Source of the DNA: Rhabdophis nuchalis
Taxonomy: Eukaryota; Chordata; Lepidosauria; Squamata; Natricidae
Assembly: GCA_039707465.1 (NCBI GenBank)
Contig: CM077644.1
Coordinates: forward strand, 139,732,962 to 139,796,961
Direction: 5' to 3'
Length of the DNA: 64,000 nt
Part shown: positions 9,958 to 21,349 of the stretch, in pieces
How positions within the stretch are numbered: position 1 is the first letter of the stretch
Layout: the number at the start of each line of letters is the position of its first letter
Translations under genes and position numbers: made by a program
The notes under the pieces: generated by a model
What the model saw: the letters and a program-made list of their open reading frames with translations, nothing else
Database searches by the model: none
What the model was told of the DNA's origin: nothing

Positions 9958-12900
9958 GCTAAAGGGCAAATAAAAGATGCCCTTTCAGCATCACTAAAAA
10001 GAAGGTAGTTTGGACCAACAGGATCGGGGACCAAATGCGCAGAAGAGTCCATCCAGGAAAAAAAAGAATAGGTAGAAAGCAGCACACAAAAATCACATTG
10101 GACTGGGCAGGCTCCCTGAAGAAAAGGGGGGGGGGGGGGGGAAGAAACCAAAATCCCCAATTTCAATAACAAACACACACAAAAATGGAGCCAATTATGT
10201 CCAGACAGAGAGCCAGGAAAAAGTAAATGTCTCTAAAAAATAGAGACAAAAAAAATGGTATTCACATATACTATAATATAAAAACATAGGCTAAATATAA
10301 ATAATATAAAAACATAGGCTAACCCTGTGAATAACAACGGGCATAACAATCAGTAGTGAATGCACATACACCTTGTATGTGTGCTGATAAAAAGTGATGA
10401 CCATGAGGCCAAAGAGCAATTAAAAACACGGGGAAGACTCCAGTAGGTAGTAGCTTAATGACATCATCACAAACAAGCAATGCAGAAATAAGGTAGAAGG
10501 CAATGCCAATTGAGGAGCTTCAAACCAGGCAAATACAATGTATAAGATAACATAGTATAAACAGCAGGCCCAAATATCCAAAAATAACCATCCTGAGGAG
10601 GTATTGTGATGTTGCAATGCAGTAGATACATTAAAAGTCCAAATTCAGTATGTCATATTCCCAAGAAAAATGACCCATGTGTGGAGGGATATGCAAATAT
10701 GCAGGAGGCATAGATCATCCTGTATTATCCTAGAGACTGGGAAATAAGATGTATCTAGAAAAAAAAGGAAGAGTCAAAGAACTCCCAATAAAAAGGAATG
10801 TCCTCCATAGGAGGTATACATACCCAGAAATCTGCTAGCTCTAAACTTACAGCAAGGTAGAGGACATTCGAAGAGAGAGAGAAAAAATGTCCTACAAAGT
10901 CAATAGGTAACCTAGGTGTAATACTGGCTAACGTTCTTAGCATATTCCACGCCATGCCATTTCCGCGTTATCGAGCAAGAAATCGTCTGGCAGAAAAATA
11001 ACATAAATACAAGGTCATATATCCCCATAAGGTACTATCCCCACAAACTGCTACATCATGTCTCCCACAAGTATTCTCTGGAGGTACAGCAGATGGGTTT
11101 CTCCAAGGTATAGGTAGCATATAAATACATTTCAAACACAGGGAACATGAACTAGAAATACACATAAGAAAAGCATAAGAATGATTACATACGTGCAAAC
11201 CAATATCCTAATGTCCTGTTAAGCCAATATAGCATCAGTCCTAGGACAAAGACAATCAGTCACATGGCAGACCAGCAACGCCAGTCATGCAGTAGGTCAA
11301 GTGGTGATCAGTTCGTGCAGCATCTGAAGTGATGAGCAGGAAAAGTGTAACCAAGACCGTCATATAGTTTCCAGTAGCGTGGAAAACTCATTCCAAAGCG
11401 GCTGTAGAGTCTCTGCATAGGTTATTATCAAAATGTACTGAATGAAAAGACAGCCACTAGTCATTAGTTCCAGGAAGCCAGGGTTCCAGTAGCACTCTCC
11501 ACACATCTAGTAATATTTCCACTCAGGTTCCATATTGATATAGCGCTCAGTTAAGTCCACCAGCAGGAAAACAGGTTCTTCCTTCCAAACTTGGATATGC
11601 AAACCTTCTCCACTGGGGGTTCACGTGTTTAGACCAGGTGAGATGCGCAGCTTCCCTTGCTTGAAGGACCCATGGTCAGACAGGAGACAAATCAGCTGTA
11701 GAAAAAACTCATCGAAAGTCATAAATGCCAACTGGCTCAGGCTGTTTCCAGCATCGGAATCAGATAAGACACCTGGACATCAGCCTGTTGCCACAGGTGC
11801 CAGAGAAATCAAAGGCCCAATGAGTGCAAGCCACAGCTCACCAGAACGCAAAGTGTCCATCTCCATGTTGCCACGATTCCACAGACTCTGATGATCTTCT
11901 GGATAAAATACCTTTAAATGGGTGAATGTCAAAGTGCAAACAGATTAAGTCACAATGTTAAGGATGGGGGGAAATCCAAATTTAGTTGAATAGAACTAGC
12001 CACGGTTGGCTCTTGAATAGGTGGAAGTATATAAGCATGCAATGTAAAAGAAAGCTGCTAGGCAGAATTCCTTTTTTCTTAGAAAGACAAATCAGAAGAG
12101 ATCAGCATATCAGCATAACAACAGAGTATGCTCCCATACAGAAATATAGCCAAAGGCAAAACCGGGACCCACCATTACTTAATATTAAAATTAATAACTC
12201 CTAAGCAAAAACATTTAATACTCTGTTTTAAATATTCTGGATAATACCTAAAATAAGGTCATTTAATATTCTGGATAATACCTAAAATAAGGTCGTACAA
12301 TGTGGGAAAGCTAAATGAGAATGTATTCAACAGTTTCTGGATGGCTTTCACAATTAACAGTTGAAGAAAAAAAATCAATGTCCAGAGTTAGACTATACTT
12401 GTCCATGGAGGCTCTATCATAGATTGACAAAGTTTTACTTTCTCCACACACACACACATCTCTCCACCCTGATTAGATGCCATGTTAAGGGGAAATGTAA
12501 CTCAAGAAACTTAACACATTTCAGAATGTTAAGAGAAAAAGCACACAGGCTTTCACCGACCAGCAGTGAGTTATGTCTGGAGTGTCTGTTGTTTCAGGCA
12601 GATGATATACAAATCACCTTTGGGGGCAATATAACAAGAAAACAAGAGGATAGCTAGGAAGACAAAAGATTGCTCCCACCCCCCCACCCTTTCCCCATAT
12701 AAAACTTTTGCTTGTAGGGGACTAGAACAAAACAGAAAACAGGAAGAAAATTACAATAACATTCTCCTGAAAAATTAAAGTTGGGGTGTCTCCCCTGTTG
12801 TAACCCATATTAGGGAAAGAATGTTGCAAACAATTGCCTAGTTGGGGCCAACAGTTGTGCTTTAGCAACAGATACAGGCATGGTTTCCCAATGCCTCCCT

Positions 12901-13265
12901 CCTAGGGCAGAGGGGCAAAAAAATAACCAGTCCAAAATCACCCAGCAGGCCATCATAGCAGGAGTGGAATTCAGAGTTCTCCAGTTCTGTAGCCTGTGGC
13001 CATAAACATGAGACCAAATTGGTTCTCTATACAGGTTTCCTTCCCTGCCTTGGCTCCAAGGAAAAGGGAAACAAATTAAGCACAGAGTATACAGCAATTA
13101 ATCATCTCTTTGCAGTAGCCAGGAGTTCCAAAAGCACATGATGTATATAAAATAACATCGGAGTGGTCCTTTGACAAGAATGCCCTCCAACGCATTATGT
13201 AGAATATATCCAAACTAAAATGCAAAGGAAAATCACCTAAAGTTTACAAACTCACACACAATACC
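9958..13265. other. AT-rich DNA upstream of the LTR, possible decayed internal region
   Basis: If the LTR at 8915-9941 is a 3' LTR, retroviral internal sequence should lie here on the minus strand. The minus strand has several short open stretches, for example 10420-10617, 10755-10955 and 12810-13097, some hydrophobic. I recognise no gag, pol or env motif in them. There is a direct repeat of TAATATAAAAACATAGGCTA units at 10277-10320, another of GATAATACCTAAAATAAGGT units at 12239-12294, and a G homopolymer at 10127-10141. No matching second LTR was found. Confidence 0.35.
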
Positions 13266-13480
13266 AAAAACAGAATATCACAGTTGAATGGACCCTTCAA
13301 GGTCTTTAGGTACAACCCCCTGCTGTAAAAAATGCTATTTAATTTCCTCCTAAAACTTCCAGGTAATGAAGCAACCACAGCCCCTGGAGACAATCATCTC
13401 ATTGATGAATTAGTCCACAATCGGGAAATCTTCTCTAGTTCTAGATCTGTTCCCTCCCTGATTAGTTACTAGCTATTACA
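13266..13480 (-). mobile_element. CR1-type 3' fragment
   Basis: On the plus strand the stretch reads AGAATATCACAGTTGAATGG, then CCTTCAAGGTCTTTAGGTAC and AACCCCCTGCTG, the reverse complement of a CR1 3' UTR. It is old and short. A degraded continuation reaches about 13480. Confidence 0.6.
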
Positions 13481-13845
13481 CATTGCTCTGCCTTATGGCA
13501 CTCTGTCTGTGTGTGCATAAGAAGAGATCGGACGTTGCTGTGCTCCTCCCTTCACAGGCAAAAGGGATAAACGGGGGGGGGGGGGGGAAGCGAAAAGGAA
13601 CAGAAGAGAAAATGCACCCCCCTTTCCTGCTCAGATACAATTTGAAATGCAAAATGAATTTTGCATTAACTTGAATCTGCTGTCAAGAAGTTAATCTTAA
13701 CTACATTCCTTCAGTTTTAGGCAGAAAGAAAGAAATCACTCAGAAGAAAACCTCTAAAACCATCATGCACAAACATAATGCAGATCTTTCTTAATTTAAG
13801 AAAGAATAGAAAATAACTCCTTCAGAAAAGTTAGTCCTGGTTAGG
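13481..13845. other. Spacer before block B1
   Basis: No gene seen. It contains a G homopolymer (13574-13587) and otherwise plain AT-rich sequence. Confidence 0.4.
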
Positions 13846-14348
13846 GAGAGTCCGGCGCTTCTTTGCCACTGGCAGGGATGCCGGGCACCCCATCCTCTGC
13901 CCCACCTGCCACCCCCAAATGAGCCGGCAAGCTGGCAATCGGCTGGCTGCTTCTAATCTGTCTCTGCGCCTGCACCCTCGCTCGACCGCGCTGCCCTCTC
14001 GCTTTTCTCCCTGCCTCCTCCGGCCACTGATGCTGGCCAAGAGAAAACAGAAAACAAGTCTGTAGAGGAGGAGGAGGGCACTTGGCTCTGCGATGTGCAC
14101 CGGGGAACTAGGAATGAAAGCATTTTCAGGTGGCAGCACGTGCTGGAACTGCCTGCCACCTGAAACACGACGCACTTGTTTGGCTTCTGCACGAACCCTT
14201 TTTTGAATCGGGAGGGGATTGTGATGCTGCCACCCAAAAATGCTTTCATTGCGAAGGCTTTGAACGCCATTCCCCGGGCTGCTTCGGGAATCAGGCTCAC
14301 CGCATGGAATTACCCAAAAATGTGACGTACGGAGCGGGTGGGTGGAGC

Positions 14349-14429
14349 TACATTCGGAGTATAAGACGCACCCAGATTTTTGCCCTCTCTTTGGGGGTAA
14401 AAAGGTGTGTCTTATACTCCGAAAAATAT
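14349..14429. repeat. Inverted-repeat hairpin (GTATAAGACGCACC type)
   Basis: GGAGTATAAGACGCACC and GGTGTGTCTTATACTCC form inverted arms around a short TTTTTGCCCTCTCTTTGGGG loop. The same structure sits in B2 at about 46312-46391. It looks like the palindromic end of a small DNA transposon; the family is not assigned. Confidence 0.65.
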
Positions 14430-14764
14430 TTACATTTATTCTTTCAGTAAATCTAATGAGTGAAAATTCCAGCTTTTTTTCTACTACACCCAAACATGAC
14501 AAATAAAGGTTAATACAGTAGTTCTCAATTTATGAGCAATCAAAATTACAACTTACCTGAAAAAGGAGACTTGGAACCAAGATTTGAAGTTTCAATGGTT
14601 GAGCCCCCATGTTCACATGGTTATATTTCAGGTGTTCAGTCACATTTATGGTTATTTACAGCATAGTGAACAAACAGTTCTGCTTAACAACTGTAGCATA
14701 TGTTTGATGACTGTGGTTTTTGCATTTACGATAGCTGCAAAGACTAAAAGCTGCCATTACAAAG

Positions 14765-14765
14765 G

Positions 14766-14845
<80 letters not shown>

Positions 14846-15436
14846 TTAATTTATAACCCGCTCTCTCTCCCAGAAGGGACTCGAGGCGGGGCACAGGGAA
14901 TTTAAAATACATATAAAATACAAACAGTATACAATAATAAAATGAAATTAAACTCACTAACCCTGCGCTAAAATCCCATATTAAAACTAACCCCAATCTA
15001 AAAAGAGACTACCCTAGGCCGGCCAAGCGAAACAGATGTGTCTTTAATTTTAGGCGGAAGGAGCGGAGGTCTGTGGTTGTCCTGATATTGGGGGGAAGGT
15101 CGTTCCAGAGGGCTGGGCCCGCCACAGAGAAGGCCCTTCCCCTGGGCGTCACCCGCTGACAAAGTCTAGTGGACGGCACCCGGAGAAGTCCCTCTCTGTG
15201 GGAGCGAATCGGCCGTGAGGATGTATGGGGCAGGATCCGATCCCGCAGATAGCTAGGTCCCGAGCCATGGAGCGCTTTGAAGATGATGACTAACACCTTG
15301 AAGCGCACCCGGAAGACGACAGGTAGCCAGTGCAGCTCGCGCAAGAGCGGTGTTACGTGGGTGAACCTAGAGGCTCCCATTATTGCTCGCGCGGCTGCGT
15401 TCTGGACCAACTGAAGTCTCCGGGTGCACCTCAAAT
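14765..15436 (-). mobile_element. L2-type LINE inserted into B1 only
   Basis: The minus-strand ORF (15009-15455) carries CTRRLQLVQNAAARAIMG, TPLLRELHWLPVVFRVRF, IFKALHGSGPSYLRDRILPH and RGRAFSVAGPALWNDLPP, the C-terminal domain of an L2-clade ORF. The 3' tail is a long (TTA)n array (about 14767-14844). B2 has the empty site AAGGATAACTATATGC at about 46727, which proves insertion after the duplication. Confidence 0.93.
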
Positions 15437-15865
15437 AACTATATGCAGGCTCCATTATGATAACACAAAGACAGCTTTAGTGAATTGTCTCTAAGCAGGT
15501 GTGTCCTCATTTCTCATAAAGTAGATAAGAACTCAATTTCACTCCTTTCTGTGCCTAACTGACCATTCTGTAAGTGAAATAAGTGATAACCACAAACATA
15601 CTCTTTGGGTTTTGGCATCAGTGTGAAACAAAAACTCAGTATAAAATGGCAATGTTAATATTTATGTACCGGTACTTATTTATAAAGTTGATTTTTAATA
15701 CATTTGAAAGGATATGAACCTGAACATAAAATTTTTATTTTTTTCTTTACTGAAAATTCTTGATAAGTGTTTGCAATATTCCGTACTTAAGAGATAATGT
15801 TTTTATTACGTTTCCATCTAGACTTTTCACACACACACACTTCCACAGTAGATGGAAAAGTAATA

Positions 15866-15872
15866 AACACAT

Positions 15873-15920
<48 letters not shown>
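15866..15920. repeat. (TG)n microsatellite
   Basis: A TG dinucleotide array with one TTTG interruption. The B2 homologue (about 47167-47200) is shorter. Confidence 0.9.
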
Positions 15921-15924
<4 letters not shown>

Positions 15925-16084
15925 TTAATTTTTTTTAAATTAAATCTAGATCATATTGTACGCAATCCACTAAAAATCAGTAGATTGTTTCCTGGTTTAG
16001 TTAAGCTTTACAGTTGTGATAATGTTAATACAATAGTAAAAGAAGAATGTTTGAATTCTTCACCAGATGCATTGACCAACTCAC

Positions 16085-16150
16085 CTGATGTCTCTGGGAG
16101 TGTTCCATCCTCCTCCAGGACGGCTTCTGGAGAGGCATCAGGGGAAGCAC
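16085..16150 (-). CDS. Possible extra exon downstream of novel gene copy 1
   Basis: A 66-bp segment has a good acceptor (CCTCCCTCAG) and donor (GTGAGT). In one frame it reads ASPDASPEAVLEEDGTLPE, matching the acidic, Ser/Pro-rich style of the exons upstream. It lies beyond the stop codon of the nine-exon model, so it would belong to an alternative transcript. The acidic frame needs an incoming phase of one base, which none of the model exons supplies, so I did not join it. B2 has the same segment at 47364-47429 with both splice sites kept. Confidence 0.35.
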
Positions 16151-16313
16151 CTGAGGGAGGAATCAAAGGCTATTATTAGTACAAACACTTTACACTTTCT
16201 GGAGTTAATTGTCATCACCCGCCCTTAGTTGGCCCTGCATGGCACAGCTCCTTGCTTCATTGAGCTGCAAAAGACTCTTTGACATGAAGAATCTGAAGTT
16301 GATACCTTTTAAA

Positions 16314-18109
16314 TTAATCGGAGTCTTCCTCGAGGCTGCTGATGTCTCCAAGAGTGGCTTCCGAGTCAGAATCCTGTGAACGATAGAGATTCTTCTTCAG
16401 CCACAAGGGCAAAAGAGACCTAGAAGTCCTCAAAAGAGGGCCTTTACATTGGGGATGAAAAAAATAGGCTCTCTACTCTTTGCCTCCATCCCTCCCCAAG
16501 AGAAAACACTTTCTTACCCATGGACTGGAAGCATCCCTGACCTCGGAAGCCACTGCAGCCTCGTCCCAGCTTCCCTCTGACACCTCCTCCAGAAGCGCAA
16601 GAGAGTCCACGTCCTCCAGGCTGCTGGATGTGGAGCCCACCACAACCTTCATAGAATCCTGCAAATGAAAACATCCAGGCATTCAACTCCTTTGTGCCAA
16701 GAGGAAGAAGGCCTTTGGAAGCCTTAAGCCTGGGAGGATCTATTGCACCATTTCCCCCTCCCCTATCAGGACTTGTGGCATAGCCTTCCTCGGCCCCATT
16801 GCCAAAGCCTTCTTACCTCTGAAGAAGCTATCTCCTCGTCCCCATTGGGAGGTGTAGTGGGCTCCACATCCGCAGCTTCAGAGCTACTGTCCAGAGGAAG
16901 AAGGAGAAATGGTAAGGAATGAAGATAGCTCAGCTTCCCCTTTCCATGATGATGAGCCACCTTCTCTCCCTGCAAGCCCTTGTGAACCAGCAGGGATCTT
17001 TTCCTGCCCAGGTGCTACCTACCTTGAAGGACGCAGACTCTGCTGATCTGGAGGAGATTTCCCTGGAAGGGCTTCTTCCAATGGATCCTGGAAAAACAAT
17101 ACAAAAATTCTATCTGTTGGCACATCAACACCTTCACAGAGACAAGGCTTCTGCCATTCGCACGAGGAGGAGAGGGACAAGGCTTACCACTTCGGACGAG
17201 CTCTCCTGTATGGGAGGGAGGCTGGGTTGCCACCTCTGGGTTGTGAGACGCCTGGGGAGAGAATGAAGGGCCAATTAAAACTAGCCCTGAGCCCTTTTAA
17301 AGAGTGAACACATGGAGGCTCTAGCAGAAGCAGAAGTATAGGGTAGAAATACCTCCCCTCTGGAAAACCTTTCTTCTAGCCTTCCTCTTTAGGACTTTAG
17401 CAGCCACCTTCATGGGGGCTTCAGAATCCCTCAGCTGAGAATACATACCTCCAGAAATAATTCTCAGGCATCACGTCTTCATCACATCTGGTGTTGCCAT
17501 GTGAGGGAAAATCCATGCAAATCTGAAAGTAAGGATTGTAAAAATCAAAGTTCTCTGTTAGATTGAGTTTGCTAGGGTGGCCAGGTTCCCCAAGTGAGGT
17601 TTTGAGGCAAGAACCCCCACTGGCCATGTTGCAAAATCATCCTTACCCCTGTTGATGAAGACGTGCCACCTTGCTGCACAACCCGGTCCTGTGCCTCGTC
17701 ACACCTGATCAAAAGAAGAGGTGAAACATGTCAAAGAACATGCAGTTATCTCAGCCTCCCCTTTCTAAGGCCTGCCAATTGGCCTGCCCAACTTTGGCCC
17801 CCGCAAGCCCCTTAGGGATACCATAAGGGAGACTCTTACAGATTCTTTTACAGTGCAACAATGGTGCCCCACCCTGCCTAGGTTTTAAGGAGAAGATCAT
17901 GGTACCTATCAGGTGGCACAGGAATATCTTCTTCGCTACCCTTCGTGCAGCAGAAGAGCGCGGAACACCTTTTCCAGATGTTCTGTGAAGAGAAGAGAAA
18001 TAGACACGAGTCAGTCAGAAGACATGGAAAGCATCACTTTTCCCCCTGCTGCCGGTTTCTTGGCATCTGTGATGGCCACACTTACTCTCAACAGCCTTCT
18101 GGCAGCCAT
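16314..18109 (-). CDS. Novel nine-exon gene, copy 1; 210-residue acidic protein
   Basis: Exons from 5' to 3' on the minus strand: 18109-18086, 17982-17906, 17704-17647, 17522-17449, 17251-17188, 17087-17023, 16886-16817, 16658-16518, 16373-16314. Every internal border is AG/GT and all phases agree (0,2,0,2,0,2,0,0), giving 633 nt and one TAA. The start lies in GGGATGG with an in-frame TGA 18 bp upstream. The protein opens MAARRLLRNIWKRCSALFCC (basic, Cys-rich). It passes through CDEAQDRVVQQGG, PENYFWRRL and PPIQESSSEV, then becomes acidic (SSSEAADVEPTTPPNGDEE, SLEDVDSLALLEEVSEGSWD) and ends GDISSLEEDSD. I do not recognise the family; no enzyme motif, signal peptide or membrane span is evident. 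Tiny exons of 58-77 bp explain why no long ORF marks it. Alternatives are a lineage-specific gene or the 3' part of a larger locus. The splice structure is read directly; expression and function are unknown. Confidence 0.72.
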
Positions 18110-18337
18110 CCCTGAAGAGTTGTCTCTTCAGACAAACTGACAACCTCGTTCCCTCGGCAACCAGGTAAACAATGGCCACATTCTAAGCCTGCAAAAGGAA
18201 GGCATCTCATCTGGGACAAGGAGTGGCCTGTGGCTGACTCTCTTGGTGGCCTTTGGCCACTGCCTTCCATGTGGGAAACTGTCTGTTCATGAACAACAGA
18301 GAACCACAATCATTGTGGCACAAAGCACAGAGGGAAT

Positions 18338-18773
18338 CATAGAATCCTAGGGTGCAAAGGACTTTTAGTTCAACTTCTTGCCCAAGAAATGGCTCCTCAT
18401 ACCACCTCAGACAAATGATTGCCCAATATTTTCTTGAAAATCTCCATAATGGAGCACACCCAATGCTGGGAAACAAACTGTTTCATTGTTTAATGCTTCT
18501 CACTGTCAGGAAATTCCTCCTTTCTTCCACGGTTGGATCTCACTCTGATGAGCTTCCACTTCATGCCCTTCCCTCAGCTGCTATGGAGAATCAACACCCT
18601 CTTCTCTGTGGCCTCCCTGCAAGTATTGGGAGACTCCTCTCATATCTCCCCTCCTTCTTTTCTTCAAGGGGCCCTAGAACCCAAACTGCTTCTCAGCTGG
18701 CCTTCTTGGACAATTTCCTCTTCCTTTCCTTTTTGTGCCAGCACAGACTGGCATTCTTGCTCACCGGTTAGTG
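18338..18773 (-). mobile_element. CR1 relic at the right edge of B1
   Basis: GGAATCATAGAATCCTAGGG is the reverse complement of a CR1 3' end. Degenerate CR1 sequence follows (TTAGTTCAACTTCTTGCCC, then GGAAATTCCTCC). The whole relic is shared with B2 (49617-50052), so it predates the duplication. The duplication breakpoint falls at its end. Confidence 0.7.
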
Positions 18774-18939
18774 GGTCGCAATCATGTCTGCTTAGAGGAA
18801 AACATATTTTGTTTTTGCTAATATACATTTTCAGATTTGTGTTTAAGGGGCCCTGAACCTCTTACACACAGTATAAAATCTGATATTTCCAATAAAATAA
18901 CAAGACTCAGCAAAACAAAACAAAACAACAACACAACCC

Positions 18940-19978
18940 ATTCTTCCCAGTTCTGCTGACAAAACATTAAATCCAGAGACTTTGTCTGGCTCTTGGATGA
19001 GGGAATAAATGGGGAACTCATCAAATTTGCAGATGACACCAAGCTGGCAGGAATAGCCAACACTCCAGAAGATAGGCTTAAGATACAGAAGGATCTTGAC
19101 AAACTTAAATATTGGGCACTATCTAACACAGCGTTTTTCAACCACTGTGCCGTGGCACACTAGTGTGCCGTGAGATATTGTCTGGTGTGCCGTGGGAAAA
19201 ATTCCAATTTCATCCGTAACATGCGGCTTCGGCTCACAAATAGACCAATCATTAGAACATTAGAAATGTTCACACTCACCAAGCAATGGCAAGGTGTTCA
19301 CACTACTGCACTGTGTGAGATAATAGTTAAACATTTAAAAACTCTCGAGGAGAAGTTGTCATTTTATTTCTCTTCAGTCTCCACTGAATGCCTTGACTGG
19401 GTTAGGGACCCTTATAGCTCAGCATCAGTTGGTGGAAAGGACATGACTTTACAGGAGCAGGAGGAACTAACTGAACTGAGACAAAATCGTGGTTTCAAGC
19501 TAAGATTTGCTGATCTACCTTTGGACAGTTTTTGGTTGGATACTGCCAAGGAGTTCCCCGTTCTGGCAAACAAAGCTATTTTGACATTGCTCCCATTTTC
19601 CACTACATATCTGTGTGAGATGAGCTTTTCAAGCCTGATTGCTATAAAAACTAAAGACAGAGAGAGACTGAGAGCTGTTGACGAAGAGCTACGTGTGTGT
19701 CTTTCTTCGATTCCTGCCAGAATATCAGCTTTGTGTTCAGCCAAACAGGCCCAGGTTTCGCACTGAGTAAGTAAACAGAAATATGAACAATTATAAAATA
19801 CTTTTTAACATTTTCTAATGGTGGTGGTGTGCCTCGTGATTTTTTTTCATGAAAAAAGTGTGCCTTTGCACAAAAAAGGTTGAAAAACACTGATCTAACA
19901 AAATGAAATTCAATAGTGAAAAGAGTAAGGTTCTACGTTTAGGCAAGAAAAACAAAACGCACAAGTACAGTATAGGCT
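18940..19978 (+). mobile_element. CR1 fragment interrupted by a hAT element
   Basis: Plus-strand CR1 reverse-transcriptase sequence. Left of the hAT it reads KFADDTKLAGIANTPEDRLK, containing the ADD of the catalytic YADD box. Right of it, MKFNSEKSKVLRLGKKNKTH continues in register. The interruption is 19129-19892 plus its target duplication. It is a short relic only. Confidence 0.85.
19129..19892 (+). mobile_element. hAT element with transposase C-terminal domain
   Basis: The termini CAGCGTTTTTCAACC and GGTTGAAAAACACTG are inverted repeats. They are flanked by a perfect 8-bp target duplication, ATCTAACA (19121-19128 and 19893-19900). A 198-codon frame (19170-19766) holds the hAT dimerisation domain: [34 protein letters not shown], and [17 protein letters not shown]. 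This resembles the ZBED/SCAND3-like hAT group. The N-terminal BED finger and DDE residues are absent, so it is an internally deleted derivative. It sits in a CR1 relic. Confidence 0.93.
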
Positions 19979-20436
19979 CATGATGGTGAACCTAGGTTAC
20001 ATGTGCCACAGGTGGCATGTGGAGCTATTTGTCATGGCACGCAAGGCGTTGCCCTGTCAGCGCTCTGGCCAGCTGAGTTTGGCCTTCTTTTGACCCCATT
20101 TTTCACCCTCTGGGCTAAAACCATCCCTATGAGCAAAATCAGAAGTCTGTTCCCGAACTTCCAGTTTCCTGTATGGCCGGTTTTTCGCGCTCCAGATGCT
20201 TCAGGGAAGGCCCCGAAGCCTCCGGAGGGCCTCTGGGAGGGTGGGTGGCTGTTTTCACCCTCCCCAGGATCCTATAAAGCCTCTGGAGCCTGGGGAGGGC
20301 AAAAAAAGCCTGCCAAAAATGGGAGGGGGGAGCGTTGGTCTTGCACATAGCATTATGGGTGTGGCACACCTGTGCATGACTCCCCTGTGCTCCCCCCACT
20401 TTTGGCACGTGAGCCACAAAAAGTTCACCATCACTG
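19979..20436. mobile_element. Non-autonomous hAT-like MITE (GGTGAACC/GGTTCACC family)
   Basis: It begins CATGATGGTGAACC and ends GTTCACCATCACTG, with GTATAGG on both flanks. The interior repeats themes such as CTCCGGAGGGCCTC and GGGAGGGCAAAA and encodes nothing. Fragments of the same family lie at about 27460-27873 and 50112-50450. Confidence 0.75.
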
Positions 20437-20444
20437 GTATAGGT

Positions 20445-20688
20445 CAGTGGTGGGCAAACTCATTAGTCAACAGAGCCAAATATCAACAATACCACGATTG
20501 AAATTTCTTTTGAGAGCCGGAAGGTGTGGCCTGTTTTGTGGGAGTGGCTCAGCGGTCATGTGACTAGGTGGGCGTGGCCAACTTGGAAAATGTGGTGAAA
20601 CTCACTTAACGACGGTCTTGGTTAACAACCAAACTTTTAGGCTCAATTGTCATAAGTTCTTTCTCTTTCTTTCTCTCTCTCTTTTTCT

Positions 20689-20743
<55 letters not shown>

Positions 20744-21349
20744 CTATCTCTGTCTCACTCCTCTCCTTCGTCCACCCATCTGTCACTCTGTGTGTGTGTC
20801 TATCTGTCTGTCTCTCACTTAATCAGTCTCTATCTATCTGTCTCTCCCTCCCTCTCTCTGTCTCTCCCTGTCTCTGTGTGTCACTCTCTCTGATTCTCTC
20901 CCTCCCTCTCTCTGTATGTCTGTCTCTCCCTCTTTCCCCCTGTCTGTCTCCGATTCAATTCCTCCCTGTGTCATTCTCTATCTGTGTCTCTCTCCGTCTC
21001 TCTCCCTCCCTCTCTTTCTCTCTGTCTCTGTCTGTCTCTGTCTTTCCCTCCCTCCCCCTCTGTCTCTCTCTGTGTCTGTCAGTCACTCCCTCTCTCCCCT
21101 CTCCTCCCCCCCCCCTGGGAAGCAGCGGAAGGACCGGCATACCGGAGGTTACGGATGCCTCCTCCCGCAGCGGGCGAGGGAGCAGGCAGGGCGAGCACCC
21201 AAGGCTACCGTCATCTTAAGCATCACCGAGGCTGTCACCCGGCAGGTTGCCCGGCAGGGGCGTTGGGCAGGGAAGCCGGGCGCGTTTCCTCCGGCTCCCT
21301 CCGACAGCCACCACGGCACACGTTCTGGGGCTGCGTGGCTGGGAGAGAG
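20445..21349 (+). mobile_element. hAT-like element with (TTTC)n core, right end missing
   Basis: The left terminus CAGTGGTGGGCAAACTCATT leads into GAGAGCCGGAAGGTGTGGCC, AACTCACTTAACGACGG and a (TTTC)n tract (20690-20745). TCTG/CTCC-rich and GC-rich parts follow. Related copies lie at 23688-25055 and 57218-58073. The right inverted repeat is absent; the sequence passes into L1 5' UTR near 21350. Confidence 0.75.

Larger units (their letters stand above)
13846..18773. repeat. Segmental duplication block B, copy B1
   Basis: This block matches 45517-50052 in direct orientation. Across the gene portion (about 16.0-18.7 kb) the offset is a constant 31279, so no indels have occurred there. B1 carries an L2 at 14765-15436 that B2 lacks, and lacks about 300 bp present in B2 at about 45597-45899. 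The match ends inside a CR1 relic at TTAGTG. The TG microsatellite length differs between the copies. Confidence 0.95.

Noticed and set aside
13831..14502. 223-codon minus-strand ORF in B1
   Set aside because: The B2 counterpart is different in length and frame after a 300-bp difference. It spans transposon hairpin sequence and has no recognisable domain.
18352..18771. 139-codon ORF in both B copies
   Set aside because: It lies in a shared minus-strand CR1 relic; the matching frame in both copies reflects recent duplication only.
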